A DNA stretch of 64,000 nucleotides, taken from NCBI GenBank assembly GCA_900319855.1, contig ONQC01000006.1, forward strand, positions 1-64,000, read 5' to 3'. Made by a program: the position numbers and the translations under genes. Below, piece by piece: positions 52,407 through 61,798 of the stretch. Within the stretch, counting starts at the first letter, position 1. Every line of letters starts with the position of its first letter. This DNA comes from an uncultured Bacteroidales bacterium. GTDB taxonomy: Bacteria; Bacteroidota; Bacteroidia; Bacteroidales; UBA932. Under the pieces are notes generated by a model. It had not been told where the DNA came from. It searched no databases and saw only the letters and a list, made by a program, of their open reading frames with translations.

Positions 52407-55400
52407 ATGAAAAGTATCTGTACAAAACTCTTGACCGTCATACTATTGTGTATGTCGGCCATTGTGGTGTCCGCCCAGCGCGGATACCAGGTGAGAGGTA
52501 CTGTCGTCGATGCGCAGGGTCCGGTTGTCGGAGCCACCGTCGTCGAACAGGGGACTAACAACGGTGTGTCCACCGGGCTGGATGGCGAATTTGTCCTCCG
52601 GGTATCCGGTCCGGACGCAACTGTCGAAGTCAGCTGCATCGGTTATGCGACTGTCTCTTTCAGGGCTTCCCAGGTACCGGGACGGATCCAGTTGTCCGAA
52701 GACAACGAATATCTCGACGAGGTGGTTGTCATCGGTTATGGTGAAGTCCGGAAATCGGATGCGACCGGAGCCGTCGTCGCCATGAAACCGGATGAACTGA
52801 ACCGCGTGAAAGCCAACACGACCGAAGACCTCCTCCTCGGTAAGATCGCCGGTCTGCAGATCACCCAGGGGTCCGGTTCCGCCGGTTCCACCGGCACGAT
52901 CCGTATCCGCCAGGGTGCTTCCCTGAACGCATCCAACGAGCCGCTCATCATCGTTGACGGCATGGTCGGTGAAAGCATCCACTCGGTCAACGCCGATGAC
53001 ATCGAATCCATCAACGTCCTGAAGGATGCTTCATCCGCGGCCATCTATGGTGCCCGGGGTGCCAACGGCGTCATCATCATCACGACCAAGAAAGGTCCGC
53101 AGGCCAAAGGCGGACAGACCGTCGCGCCGCGCGTAACCTACCGTGGCGACTATTCCGTCAACTATGCCTATCAGAAACTCGATGTCTACGATGCCGATGA
53201 ATTCCGTGAGGAGTACATCCGCCGCGGGTGGGATGCCGCCTTGCTGGGCAATGCGGATTCCGACTGGCAGAAGGCCATCAGCCAGACGGCCTTCAACCAC
53301 CGTCATACCATTTCCCTCCGGGGTGCCCTGCCGTACCTTCCGTACCGCGTTTCCGTCGGTTTCCAGGACAGCAAGGGTGTCGTGAAGGGCAACAAGCAGG
53401 ATGTCTGGACTGCTTCGGTCAACCTCAATCCGAAGTTCCTGGACGACCATCTGGCCTTCGACATCGGCCTGCGCGAGAACTACAAGCGCTCCCCGGAAAG
53501 CGGCGGTTCCATCACTTCCGCTGCGCTGACAGACCCGACCCGACCGATCTACACCGACTACGGTCCGGCCACGGTCAACGGCGTGAACTATGACCAGAAG
53601 GCCTTTGGATTCAACATGTTCGGTGCCGATGCCCAGGGCAACAACCCGATCTCGACTTCCAACCAGGTGGCCAGCGCCCTGTATCCGGGCCTGGGCTACA
53701 GCGAGAACAACCGTCTCTCCGCGAATGTTTCCGCCATTTACAAGGTCCATGGTTTTGAGGATCTGTCCGCGACCGTTTCCTTCAACGGGAACAAATACAA
53801 CTCCTACACCAAGAACCTGGGCCGTGACAACACCCCTGGCACCTGGTCTTCCTCCATGGTCGCTCTCGGAAAGGGCGGTCAGGGAACCTACTCCTCCAGC
53901 ACGTCCGACAGTTTCCATTACAACATCGACTACTTCCTGAATTACAAGCATGTTTTCGCCGGGAAGCATTCCGTCGATGCAACCATCGGCCACTCCTATG
54001 AGCGTGATTACGGCGAGTCCTGGAGTTCCGCCTCCTTCTACAATGACGGGGACCCGGTCGAAAACAGCCTTGAATCCTCCAGCCAGTCCGAACTCCGCCT
54101 GGCCTCCTGGTTCGGCCGCCTGAATTACATCTTCCGGGACAAATACCTGTTTACGTTTACGATGCGTGCCGATGCATCCTCCCGTTTCGCACCGGAAACC
54201 CGCTGGGGCTATTTCCCGTCCGCGGCCGTCGCCTGGAAACTTGACAAGGAACCGTTCATCAAGAACCTTGGCTTCATCAATGAACTCAAGCTTCGCGCCA
54301 GCTACGGCAAGACCGGCCAGCAGGATATCGGTACCCGTTATGCCTACCAGGCCAGTTACTATGTCTCGGACGACAATCATTCCTATCTGGACAACGGAAC
54401 CTGGTATAATGCCTACCGGCCGACGGCTTTCGACCGTACCATCCAGTGGGAGGTCACCACGACCAAGAACGTCGGTCTCGACTTCGGTCTGTGGAAGAAC
54501 CGCGTCAGCGGCAGCGCCGAGTATTACTGGCGCTGGACCGACAACCTGCTGATGAACTCCGTAAAAATCCCGGCCGGCTCCAACTTCTCCAACGCCCTCG
54601 ACCAGAACATCGGCGAAATGTCCAGCCGCGGCTTCGAACTGTCCCTGAGCTTCGTGCCGGTCAGCACCCGCGACCTGTACTGGACCATCAATACCAATTT
54701 CGCATGGAACGATGCCCGCATCGAATCACTGACGGCCTATGAAGATCCTGACGCCTACATCACCATCGGCAATTCCAGCCGGTACATGCGGGTCAACAAG
54801 GTCGGTCACAAGCCCCAGACCTTCTTCTTGGCTAAGCAGGTCTATGAAGACGGAAAGGCTGTCGAGAAATGGTACAATCCGGAGTACGATCCCAATGATC
54901 CCGATTCCCAGGAATACCTGACCGATACCACCTCCGACAGCGCCCGCTGGATGGAAGGCAAGGACCGCAGCGGCCTCGTCCCGTTCTATGGCGGCCTGAG
55001 TTCCTCGCTCAAATACAAGAATTGGGACTTCGGCATCAACGCCCACTATGCCTTCGGCCAATATGTGTTCTGGGAGACCATGTACGGCGGCTGCGATTAT
55101 TCTTTCTACAGCCAGTACAACAACTACCCGACCAACACCTTCAAGGGTGTCATCCCGGACTGGTCCATCGAGCACTATGAGTCCGACTACTGGCTCTACA
55201 AGGGAGACTACTTCAAACTGGACAGCATCGTGGCCGGTTACACCTTCAACAAGACCCGTTGGTTCCGCAGCTGCCGCGTCGCGCTCGGTCTGCAGAACGT
55301 CTTCACGCTCACCAACTACCCGGGCATCGATCCGGAAGTCTTCGGTGGCATGGACTCTTCCTCCACCCCGCGTCCGCGTATCGCCATGCTTTCCCTGAAT

Positions 55401-55412
55401 ATCGAATTTTAA
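52407..55412 (+). CDS. SusC/RagA TonB-dependent outer membrane transporter
   Basis: The 1001 residues carry a signal peptide (MSAIVVSAQ), a carboxypeptidase-regulatory-like domain (VRGTVVDAQGPVVGATVVEQ), the segment LDEVVVIGYGEVRKSDATGA and the SusC plug signatures VNADDIESINVLKDASSAAI and GARGANGVIIITTKKG. The barrel ends PRIAMLSLNIEF. There is no STN domain. It pairs with the SusD gene 14 bp downstream. No glycosidase is encoded with the pair, so the imported ligand is not predictable. Confidence 0.95.
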   Translation: MKSICTKLLTVILLCMSAIVVSAQRGYQVRGTVVDAQGPVVGATVVEQGTNNGVSTGLDGEFVLRVSGPDATVEVSCIGYATVSFRASQVPGRIQLSEDNEYLDEVVVIGYGEVRKSDATGAVVAMKPDELNRVKANTTEDLLLGKIAGLQITQGSGSAGSTGTIRIRQGASLNASNEPLIIVDGMVGESIHSVNADDIESINVLKDASSAAIYGARGANGVIIITTKKGPQAKGGQTVAPRVTYRGDYSVNYAYQKLDVYDADEFREEYIRRGWDAALLGNADSDWQKAISQTAFNHRHTISLRGALPYLPYRVSVGFQDSKGVVKGNKQDVWTASVNLNPKFLDDHLAFDIGLRENYKRSPESGGSITSAALTDPTRPIYTDYGPATVNGVNYDQKAFGFNMFGADAQGNNPISTSNQVASALYPGLGYSENNRLSANVSAIYKVHGFEDLSATVSFNGNKYNSYTKNLGRDNTPGTWSSSMVALGKGGQGTYSSSTSDSFHYNIDYFLNYKHVFAGKHSVDATIGHSYERDYGESWSSASFYNDGDPVENSLESSSQSELRLASWFGRLNYIFRDKYLFTFTMRADASSRFAPETRWGYFPSAAVAWKLDKEPFIKNLGFINELKLRASYGKTGQQDIGTRYAYQASYYVSDDNHSYLDNGTWYNAYRPTAFDRTIQWEVTTTKNVGLDFGLWKNRVSGSAEYYWRWTDNLLMNSVKIPAGSNFSNALDQNIGEMSSRGFELSLSFVPVSTRDLYWTINTNFAWNDARIESLTAYEDPDAYITIGNSSRYMRVNKVGHKPQTFFLAKQVYEDGKAVEKWYNPEYDPNDPDSQEYLTDTTSDSARWMEGKDRSGLVPFYGGLSSSLKYKNWDFGINAHYAFGQYVFWETMYGGCDYSFYSQYNNYPTNTFKGVIPDWSIEHYESDYWLYKGDYFKLDSIVAGYTFNKTRWFRSCRVALGLQNVFTLTNYPGIDPEVFGGMDSSSTPRPRIAMLSLNIEF

Positions 55413-55426
55413 CCCTGAAGACCGTC

Positions 55427-57178
55427 ATGAAAAAGATATTATATGCCATTTGTGCCGCGGCGCTTCTCCTGACCGTTTCCTGTGAGAACCTGGACCTCTT
55501 CCCGGAGTCCGAGGCTGCGCTTTCCGAGAACGAAGTGTTCTCGACCTATGAGGGCTACCACGGCTTCTTCCTCAAGTGCTACCTGGCCATGGTGTGCGAA
55601 TCCCAGGGCTCCGGCCACGGCGGTGACGACCTTTCCGGCTGGGATGCCGGCCGCTCGACCTTCCTGCGCGCCCTCTACTGGTCCCAGGAAGCCCCTTCCG
55701 ACGAGATGTACAACCGTTCCGGTTCCGGTTACGGCCTGCGTAACGCCACGGCCATGAACTGGGAACCCGGTACGCAGTTCCCGATGTGGCTGTACTACCG
55801 CTGCTACCTGATCATCTCCTATACCAACGACCTGCTCCGCCGCACGACCGAAAGCCAGCTCAAGGATAACGGTGTCTACGAGGCGTGCAAGAACGAGGTC
55901 GGCTACTGGCGTGCGGAGGCCCGGTTCATCCGTGCCTACATGTACTATCTCCTGATGGACAACTTCGGCGACGTGGGCTTCGTAGACGAGACCTCCCCGA
56001 ACGGTGCCTATCCGGTGCAATGGGCCCGCAAAGACCTCTATGCCTGGCTGACCGCCGAACTGGAAGATATCCAGGACGACCTGATGCCGGCTAGCCAGCG
56101 GGTCTGGGGTCGCGCCAACGCGGCTTCCGCCCAGTTCCTGCTGGCCCGCATCTACCTGGGCTGCCATGTCTATGCCGGCACTACGACCGACTACGGAAAA
56201 GCCCTCGAGTACTGCAAGAAGATCATCGGCAGCGGCGCCTTCTCCCTGGCTCCGAACTACATCGAAAACTTCCTGGCGGACAACAATACTTCCAAGGAAA
56301 TCATCTGGGGGCTTGCCTCCGATACCGACCATGTCAACGGTTCCGGCAGCACGAACTACCTGCTGAAGGCCAACCTGCATTCCGCGCTGATCGCCCCCGG
56401 CACCGGCCTGGACTTCGGCATCACCGAGCAGTGGGGCGGCAACCATTGCATGCGCCAGGTCTTCGTCGAAAAATTCGCCGAGGAAGACCGCGATTTCCAT
56501 TATGCCGATCCTTGGGGTGACCGGAAGAAGGACCACCGCGCCCTGTTGTTCATGGGCCCGGAGACCGAAGGAAAGCTCGACGGCAAGAACGCAGCCCTCG
56601 TCAAGGAACTCTATGCGGACGAGGATCCGACCAGTACCACCGTCAAGGGCTCCGCTCCAAACGGCGCACTTTACACCAAGTGGCGCAATGTCATGAAAGA
56701 CCGCGTGGTCCGTGAGCCGTCCAAGTATTCCAACGTCGGCTTCCCGGTCATGCGCCTGGCGGATGTCTACCTGATGGCGGCCGAAGCGATCATGCGCGGC
56801 AATGGCGGCACCCCGAACGCCGAGGCCCTCGGCTATGTCAACGAGGTGCGCCAGCGTGCCTATTGCTCCGGCAAGTACCTGCAGGCCGACAAGCACAACG
56901 CCGACGGCGACATCACCCTGGACCAGCTGACATACCGCTGGCTGCTGGACGAGCGTTCCCGCGAACTCTGGAGCGAGAACTGGCGCCGGTCCGACCTGAT
57001 CCGGTTCGACTGCTATACCAACAATTACTCCTGGGATTTCAAGGGCTACATGCCGAATGCCAAAGGTATCAATTACTACGGTATCGCCGACGTGGATGAC
57101 AAGTACAATCTGTACCCGATCCCGCAGGATGATGTCCGGTACAACCCGAACCTCAAGCAGAATCCGAACTACGAATAG
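55427..57178 (+). CDS. SusD/RagB-family surface lipoprotein
   Basis: The 583 residues have a lipoprotein signal (LLLTVSC, Cys19), then NLDLFPESEAALSENEVFST. SusD-typical helical segments are YWRAEARFIRAYMYYLLMDN with FGDVGFV, NAASAQFLLARIYLGCHVYA, PVMRLADVYLMAAEAIMRGN and the C-terminal LLDERSRELWSENWRRSDLI. The start follows the SusC stop by 14 bp; longer in-frame starts run back into SusC. It forms the lid and ligand-binding subunit of the third SusCD complex. Confidence 0.95.
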   Translation: MKKILYAICAAALLLTVSCENLDLFPESEAALSENEVFSTYEGYHGFFLKCYLAMVCESQGSGHGGDDLSGWDAGRSTFLRALYWSQEAPSDEMYNRSGSGYGLRNATAMNWEPGTQFPMWLYYRCYLIISYTNDLLRRTTESQLKDNGVYEACKNEVGYWRAEARFIRAYMYYLLMDNFGDVGFVDETSPNGAYPVQWARKDLYAWLTAELEDIQDDLMPASQRVWGRANAASAQFLLARIYLGCHVYAGTTTDYGKALEYCKKIIGSGAFSLAPNYIENFLADNNTSKEIIWGLASDTDHVNGSGSTNYLLKANLHSALIAPGTGLDFGITEQWGGNHCMRQVFVEKFAEEDRDFHYADPWGDRKKDHRALLFMGPETEGKLDGKNAALVKELYADEDPTSTTVKGSAPNGALYTKWRNVMKDRVVREPSKYSNVGFPVMRLADVYLMAAEAIMRGNGGTPNAEALGYVNEVRQRAYCSGKYLQADKHNADGDITLDQLTYRWLLDERSRELWSENWRRSDLIRFDCYTNNYSWDFKGYMPNAKGINYYGIADVDDKYNLYPIPQDDVRYNPNLKQNPNYE

Positions 57179-57199
57179 TCTGAGACAACTGCGAATACA

Positions 57200-57235
57200 G
57201 AAGGCCCCGGATCCTTGTTGGGATCCGGGGCCTTC
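57200..57235. terminator. long hairpin between convergent SusD and alkaline phosphatase genes
   Basis: A perfect 15-bp stem GAAGGCCCCGGATCC/GGATCCGGGGCCTTC with a 6-nt loop. The U-tract is poor on both strands, but the position 21 bp after SusD and 18 bp after the phosphatase stop fits a shared terminator. Confidence 0.75.
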
Positions 57236-57253
57236 CCGTATAGTGGTTTCTGG

Positions 57254-58771
57254 TTAACGTTTGTAACCGGCCAGGGTGGCGATCAGCGGGGCGATCTGCG
57301 CATTGTCTTCCACCGGGATGAAAGCTTCTTCGCATTTGCCCTTCACATACAGGCCGACGGGGGATCCGGTATGGGCGCCATGGCTCCACTGCAGACCGGC
57401 GTTCCGGTTCAGCACGTCGACGGCCTCGGCGACGAGGCGGGTGTTGACAGCATACAGGTTGGCTACGTTGTTCTCGCGGTCTCCGCCGACGCCGAACGTA
57501 TCGTCATAGGTCTTCTTCAAGGCCGCTTCCTGGCGTTCGCTCACTTCAACGGCGCTCCACAGGCCGAGGTTCTCGCGGAAGAAATCCTTGACCTGGTCCC
57601 AGGTCGGAGGGGTGTATTCCTGCTCCGGGGCCATCGGCGGACGGGCTCCCTGCGGTCCCTGCTGCCCCTGCGGACGGCCCTGGCCACGACCGCCCTGCGG
57701 CCGCTGCGGGAAGAAGGTGCTGCGGAAGAGGGTCGTCATCGCACCGACGGACATTTTCTGGTGGCCCAGCCGGTCGGGATGCATCTCATACTGCCCGGAG
57801 CCCAGTTCCAGGCCGCCGGTTTCATGGTCTGCCGTCACGACGATCAGGGTTTCGTCGGGATGCTTGGCCTGGAATGCCAGGACGATGTCCATGGCATTGG
57901 CAAAGTCGGTGAGTTCCTGGAAGCAGGCGGCGCCGTCATCGGCATGGCCACCGTAGTCGATCTTGCCGCCTTCGATCATGAAGAAGAATCCCTTGTCGCC
58001 GAAATGAGCATCCAGATAGGCGATGCCGGCCGTGACAAAGTCGGACAGGGTCGTATCGTCTTCCTTGCGGTCGATGGCATACGGCAGGTCCGTTTCGGTC
58101 TTGCCGCTGAGGCAGAGCACCCGGCCATCCACTTTTTCGATTCCCTTGAAGGCTTCGGGACCTTTGAAGACCTTGATACCGGCGCCGCGGGCCTCGGTCT
58201 CGAAGAAGGCGCTGTCGTGACCGGTGTTCCGTTCGGTCAGGAAGGCGGCGCCCGCCGCGAAGTCGATCGGAGCCGTCAGGTACTGCCGGGCGATTTCCTC
58301 ATAGCTGCCCCGCTGTGCGGTGTGGGCGGTGAAGCAGGCGGGAGTGGCATGGTTGACGCCCACGCTGGTGGCGATGCCGGTGCCGTAGCCGGCGGCCTTG
58401 GCCCATTCGGCCAGGTTGGATACGGGTTTTCCGTCCATGTCCACGCCGACGGCGTTGTTATACGTCTTGACACCGGTGGCAAGAGCCGTTCCACCGGCGG
58501 CGGAATCCGTGACCAGCGAGGATGCGGAATAGGTTGTGATGAAGTTCCGCACCGGGAAGTGTAAGAAGTTGATGCTGGCAGGGCCGTTCGCGGTCGCCGC
58601 GTTGTACTGCTCGGTTGCGATGACCTGGTTGATGCCCATGCCGTCGCCGATCATGTAGAAAACATACTTGACAGGAGGGGTGTCGGCTTTTTTCTTGGTC
58701 CGGGCACCGGCAGGAGCCAGGGCTGCCAGCAGGAAAGCGGCCAGCAACAGCGGTTTGAGAATGCGTTTCAT
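57254..58771 (-). CDS. alkaline phosphatase (PhoA family), secreted
   Basis: This metal-dependent phosphomonoesterase is exported (signal peptide LLAAFLLAALAPAGA). The 505 residues show YMIGDGMG, the nucleophile motif VTDSAAGGTALATG (Ser90), SVGVNHATPACF, MIEGGKIDYGGHADDG and VTADHETGG. Between the core and the C-terminal part is a Gln/Pro/Gly/Arg-rich insertion (about residues 355-388, GGRGQGRPQGQQGPQGARPP) not expected in the fold. It lies 38 bp downstream of a LytTR regulator and may be transcribed with that two-component system, though the gap has room for its own promoter. Confidence 0.92.
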   Translation of the reverse strand: MKRILKPLLLAAFLLAALAPAGARTKKKADTPPVKYVFYMIGDGMGINQVIATEQYNAATANGPASINFLHFPVRNFITTYSASSLVTDSAAGGTALATGVKTYNNAVGVDMDGKPVSNLAEWAKAAGYGTGIATSVGVNHATPACFTAHTAQRGSYEEIARQYLTAPIDFAAGAAFLTERNTGHDSAFFETEARGAGIKVFKGPEAFKGIEKVDGRVLCLSGKTETDLPYAIDRKEDDTTLSDFVTAGIAYLDAHFGDKGFFFMIEGGKIDYGGHADDGAACFQELTDFANAMDIVLAFQAKHPDETLIVVTADHETGGLELGSGQYEMHPDRLGHQKMSVGAMTTLFRSTFFPQRPQGGRGQGRPQGQQGPQGARPPMAPEQEYTPPTWDQVKDFFRENLGLWSAVEVSERQEAALKKTYDDTFGVGGDRENNVANLYAVNTRLVAEAVDVLNRNAGLQWSHGAHTGSPVGLYVKGKCEEAFIPVEDNAQIAPLIATLAGYKR

Positions 58772-58809
58772 GTTTATTATGAATTAGTTATGTGAATTAT
58801 GCGTGTTTT

Positions 58810-59577
58810 TTATGAAATCCAGTCCTTGAACTCGCGGACACGGGATCGGGCGACGATGATATCCGCTTTCAAGGGAGGGGAGAGGAGGAGTTTCAGGCGG
58901 CTGCCGAAAATCCGCTCGAAACCGGTGATGGCATGGATGGAAACGATGTAGCTGCGGGAGACGCGGAAGAAGACATGCGGATCCAGTTCTTCCAAAACGG
59001 CTTCCATTTGTTGGTCGAAGTAGAAGATGCGGCCGTCTTTCCGGGTCAGATACCGGTCCTTGCCTTCAACATAGAAATAAGCGATGTCTTCGGTGGAAAC
59101 CGGGATGATGTTCTTTCCGACATGGATGATGAACCGCTTCCGGTACGGCGACCCTTCTGTTTTCCGTTCATGGGCCAGACTCTGCACGTGCTGCAGGAGC
59201 TTGAGGATGTCGCTGTTCTCCAATCCGGCCCTGCACCGGTTCACGGCCCGCTGCAGCGCCGTTTCATCAATGGGCTTGAGCAGATAATCGATGCTGCCGG
59301 CCTCGAAGGCTTTGATGGCATATTTGTCATAGGCCGTCGTCATGATGACCTTTGCCCGGATATCCTCCTGCTGCAGGATTTCGAAGCAATGCCCGTCCGT
59401 CAATTCCACATCCATGAATATCAGGTCGGGTTGATTGCCCGGAGTCCGGAGCCATGCGAGCGTGTCGCTCACGGTTTCGGTCACACCGGCGATCTCCAGG
59501 TCCGGAAAGTCCCGTTTCAGGAGACGGATCAGCGCTTCCTGCGCCGGCCTTTCATCTTCTACGATCAGGGCTTTCAT
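58810..59577 (-). CDS. LytTR-family response regulator
   Basis: The 255 residues contain a receiver domain (about 1-120: IVEDERPAQEALIRLLKRDF, the phosphorylation site LIFMDVELTDG at Asp56, and DYLLKPIDETALQRAVNRCR) and a C-terminal LytTR DNA-binding domain (about 150-255: KNIIPVSTEDIAYFYVEGKD, HVFFRVSRSYIVSIHAI). It is encoded 1 bp after its histidine kinase, so the pair is cotranscribed. Target genes are not identifiable; the adjacent phosphatase and SusCD operon are candidates only by position. Confidence 0.93.
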   Translation of the reverse strand: MKALIVEDERPAQEALIRLLKRDFPDLEIAGVTETVSDTLAWLRTPGNQPDLIFMDVELTDGHCFEILQQEDIRAKVIMTTAYDKYAIKAFEAGSIDYLLKPIDETALQRAVNRCRAGLENSDILKLLQHVQSLAHERKTEGSPYRKRFIIHVGKNIIPVSTEDIAYFYVEGKDRYLTRKDGRIFYFDQQMEAVLEELDPHVFFRVSRSYIVSIHAITGFERIFGSRLKLLLSPPLKADIIVARSRVREFKDWIS

Positions 59578-59578
59578 C

Positions 59579-60733
59579 TTACATCAGCGGGAGTTTTACG
59601 GTGTAAAAGCCGGAGGTTTCCTGAATGACGATATCTTTTCCGATTTCGTCATGGTAGCGTTTCCGGATATACTGCTGGCCATTTCCGGTCGAGGGCTGGG
59701 AGGTCTGTTTGGGCCGGCGGTTGTTGGAGACCTCGATGTACCCGTCCGCCGTCCTTACGCTGATCTGGAGGGGATCCTTCGAAGAGAAGGAATTGTGCTT
59801 GATGGCATTCTCGACCAGCAACTGCAGGGAGCAGGGGATGATTTTGCTGCGGGAAGCCGTCTCTTCCGAAATGTTTTCTTCCCATTGCAGCCCTTCCGGA
59901 TAACGTACTTTCATCAGGTCGACATACATATTGACGAAATGCAGTTCCTCCGCCAGCGGGACGGCCGGTTTTTCTTCCTTGTCGATCAGGTAGCGGTAGA
60001 TGCTGCACAACTTCCGGATGAAGGACATGGCCTGGTCTTTCCCGTCGGTTTCAATGATGTTCCCCAGCGAATTGAGAGTGTTGAAGAGGAAATGCGGCTC
60101 AATCTGCTGTTTGAGACGCTCATAGCTGTATTGCGCCTCATGCCGTTTCCGTTTTTCCGTGCGGGCGGTTTCGCGTTCGGACAGGACATACCGGGCCATC
60201 AGCAGGAGGGCGGCGATGCTGCAGCCATAATCGATGACCAGGTTGAGAACGACATTCTCCTGGTAGGAGGTTCCGGAAGATGCGATGATCATCGCCATCC
60301 GGACGATCAGTACGGTCGCGAAAGCCACGATGAGCCAGATGGCGTTGTGCGTATCGGTTTTTTTGAAGAACCGGGAGCGCCGTACCAAGGCAATCCCGCC
60401 CAATTGGAGCAGTCCCAGGATCCATGTCGTGACGAAATTGCAGACGGGGCCTGCGATGTAATGCCGGATCGGGACCGGCGGAAAGACATAGGCGCGGGCG
60501 AAATAGCCGATTTGTTCCCCGATCCATTTCCCGATGAAATTGATCAGGATGACGGCCAGGATCATGAACGTGATATTCATCTCTTTCCGCAGGGAAAGGA
60601 TGATGGACATCATCATGGTCAGCAAGGTCAGGACCAGGACTTCATGAAAGCCGACGAAACGGGCGACCAGCGACACGGCGGCGTGCAGCAGGGCGAAAAC
60701 CAGAATGATTCCGTATTCATTGATGTGCTTCAT
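59579..60733 (-). CDS. LytS/YpdA-like sensor histidine kinase
   Basis: The 384 residues from the ATG at 60733 begin with about five to six transmembrane helices in the first 180 (VFALLHAAVSLVARFVGF, MILAVILINFIGKWIG, AIWLIVAFATVLIVRMAMII). A His_kinase domain follows with the phospho-accepting His214 in QIEPHFLFNTLNSLGNI, the N-box LLVENAIKHN and the short G-box STGNGQQYIRKRY. There is no extracytoplasmic sensor domain, so sensing is probably by the membrane part. Longer in-frame starts add a leader without coding character. Confidence 0.92.
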   Translation of the reverse strand: MKHINEYGIILVFALLHAAVSLVARFVGFHEVLVLTLLTMMMSIILSLRKEMNITFMILAVILINFIGKWIGEQIGYFARAYVFPPVPIRHYIAGPVCNFVTTWILGLLQLGGIALVRRSRFFKKTDTHNAIWLIVAFATVLIVRMAMIIASSGTSYQENVVLNLVIDYGCSIAALLLMARYVLSERETARTEKRKRHEAQYSYERLKQQIEPHFLFNTLNSLGNIIETDGKDQAMSFIRKLCSIYRYLIDKEEKPAVPLAEELHFVNMYVDLMKVRYPEGLQWEENISEETASRSKIIPCSLQLLVENAIKHNSFSSKDPLQISVRTADGYIEVSNNRRPKQTSQPSTGNGQQYIRKRYHDEIGKDIVIQETSGFYTVKLPLM

Positions 60734-60777
60734 GGCAGGTCCTCCGCAGTAGGCGGTTGACAGGTAGGGGCGCTGAA

Positions 60778-60785
60778 CAAATATA
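60778..60785 (-). promoter_or_regulatory. putative -7 element (TATATTTG) of the kinase-regulator operon
   Basis: The minus strand matches TAnnTTTG about 45 nt before the kinase ATG. No TTTG at the standard distance upstream. Confidence 0.45.
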
Positions 60786-60934
60786 AATAAAACGGTTGGA
60801 AAAGGGAATAAAACGTTTCGTTTTTTCCCTGAACGGTCAAAAACGGCAGATGACCGGAGACGGGTATACAGCACGGAGCCGCCCGATTCACATCGGACGG
60901 CAACCCTTTCATTACTACAATCTAATGAACAGGA

Positions 60935-61798
60935 CTATTTCCTGAACATCTCGCTGATCCAGGTCAGGGCGGACGGGAGGGTCTCCCGCCAGAAATCCCA
61001 GGTGTGGGCCCCGTCCCGGACACGGAACTGGTGCGGAATGCCGGTCTCGCGGAGCGCCTTGACAACCTCGAAGTTGTCCAGGAGCAGGAAGTCGTCGTCT
61101 CCGATTTCCATGAACAGGCGCGGCTGTCCGGTGACCTGTCCCTTGTCATCCTTGACGAGCGTAAGGCCGCGGAGGATGTCGGGAATGGCGTGCCGGCTGA
61201 CATAGTCCTTCTCGGCGGCCGACAGGCTGGCAGGGTCCTTGCCCCGGAACGTGAAATTCCCGGTCGCCGGACTCATGGCGAAACAGGACCCGAACAGGTC
61301 GGGATGCTTCAGGGAATGGTAGAGCGAGCCGTATCCGCCCATGGACAGGCCGGCGATCGCGCGGTGGCCCTTGTCCTGGATGATCCGGTATTCCTTTTCG
61401 ATGAAGGGCATGAACTCCTTCAGGAAGAAATCTTCATAGGGAGCCGTCCCGTCGAAGGCATTGACATAGGCATGCATGAAACCTTCGGGGCAGACGATGA
61501 CCATCTCCGGGATGTCCCCGGCGGCGATCATCCGGTCCGCGATCTGGCTGAAGCGGGCGTCTTTCTGCCAGCTGCCGTGGTCGCCGCCGGCTCCGTGGAG
61601 CAGGTAGACGACCGGATAGGACTTGCCGGAAGTGGCGAAACCCTTCGGCAGATAGACGGTGTAGTGGACCGTCTTTCCGAGCAGTTTGCTCTCGACCGCG
61701 CCGTCATTCTTGAAAGAACCCTGCAGCGGAGCGGCTTCCTGGCGGTCCTGGCGGGGGCGCTGGGCGTTCTGCTGGCCCTGCTGCGGGCGGTTCTGGCC
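60935..61798 (-). CDS. CE1/esterase-D-like carbohydrate esterase domain without its own start, in frame after a TAG
   Basis: 287 codons of an alpha/beta-hydrolase esterase (feruloyl/acetyl esterase type): KTVHYTVYLPKGF, the oxyanion segment PVVYLLHGAGGDHGSW, the nucleophile elbow AIAGLSMGGYGSL and the catalytic His in RDGAHTWDFW. No ATG, GTG or TTG lies between the TAG at 61799-61801 and the first Met (61531), which is already inside the fold, past the oxyanion segment. There is no signal peptide or Shine-Dalgarno. The codons right after the TAG encode a Gln/Pro/Arg-rich linker. The simplest reading is the second half of a fusion protein with the preceding beta-helix enzyme, broken by CAG to TAG, or read through. 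Confidence 0.75.
   Translation of the reverse strand, partial: GQNRPQQGQQNAQRPRQDRQEAAPLQGSFKNDGAVESKLLGKTVHYTVYLPKGFATSGKSYPVVYLLHGAGGDHGSWQKDARFSQIADRMIAAGDIPEMVIVCPEGFMHAYVNAFDGTAPYEDFFLKEFMPFIEKEYRIIQDKGHRAIAGLSMGGYGSLYHSLKHPDLFGSCFAMSPATGNFTFRGKDPASLSAAEKDYVSRHAIPDILRGLTLVKDDKGQVTGQPRLFMEIGDDDFLLLDNFEVVKALRETGIPHQFRVRDGAHTWDFWRETLPSALTWISEMFRK

Noticed and set aside
55259-55426. Longer N-terminus for the third SusD.
   Set aside because: It is out-of-frame SusC sequence; the lipoprotein signal begins at 55427.
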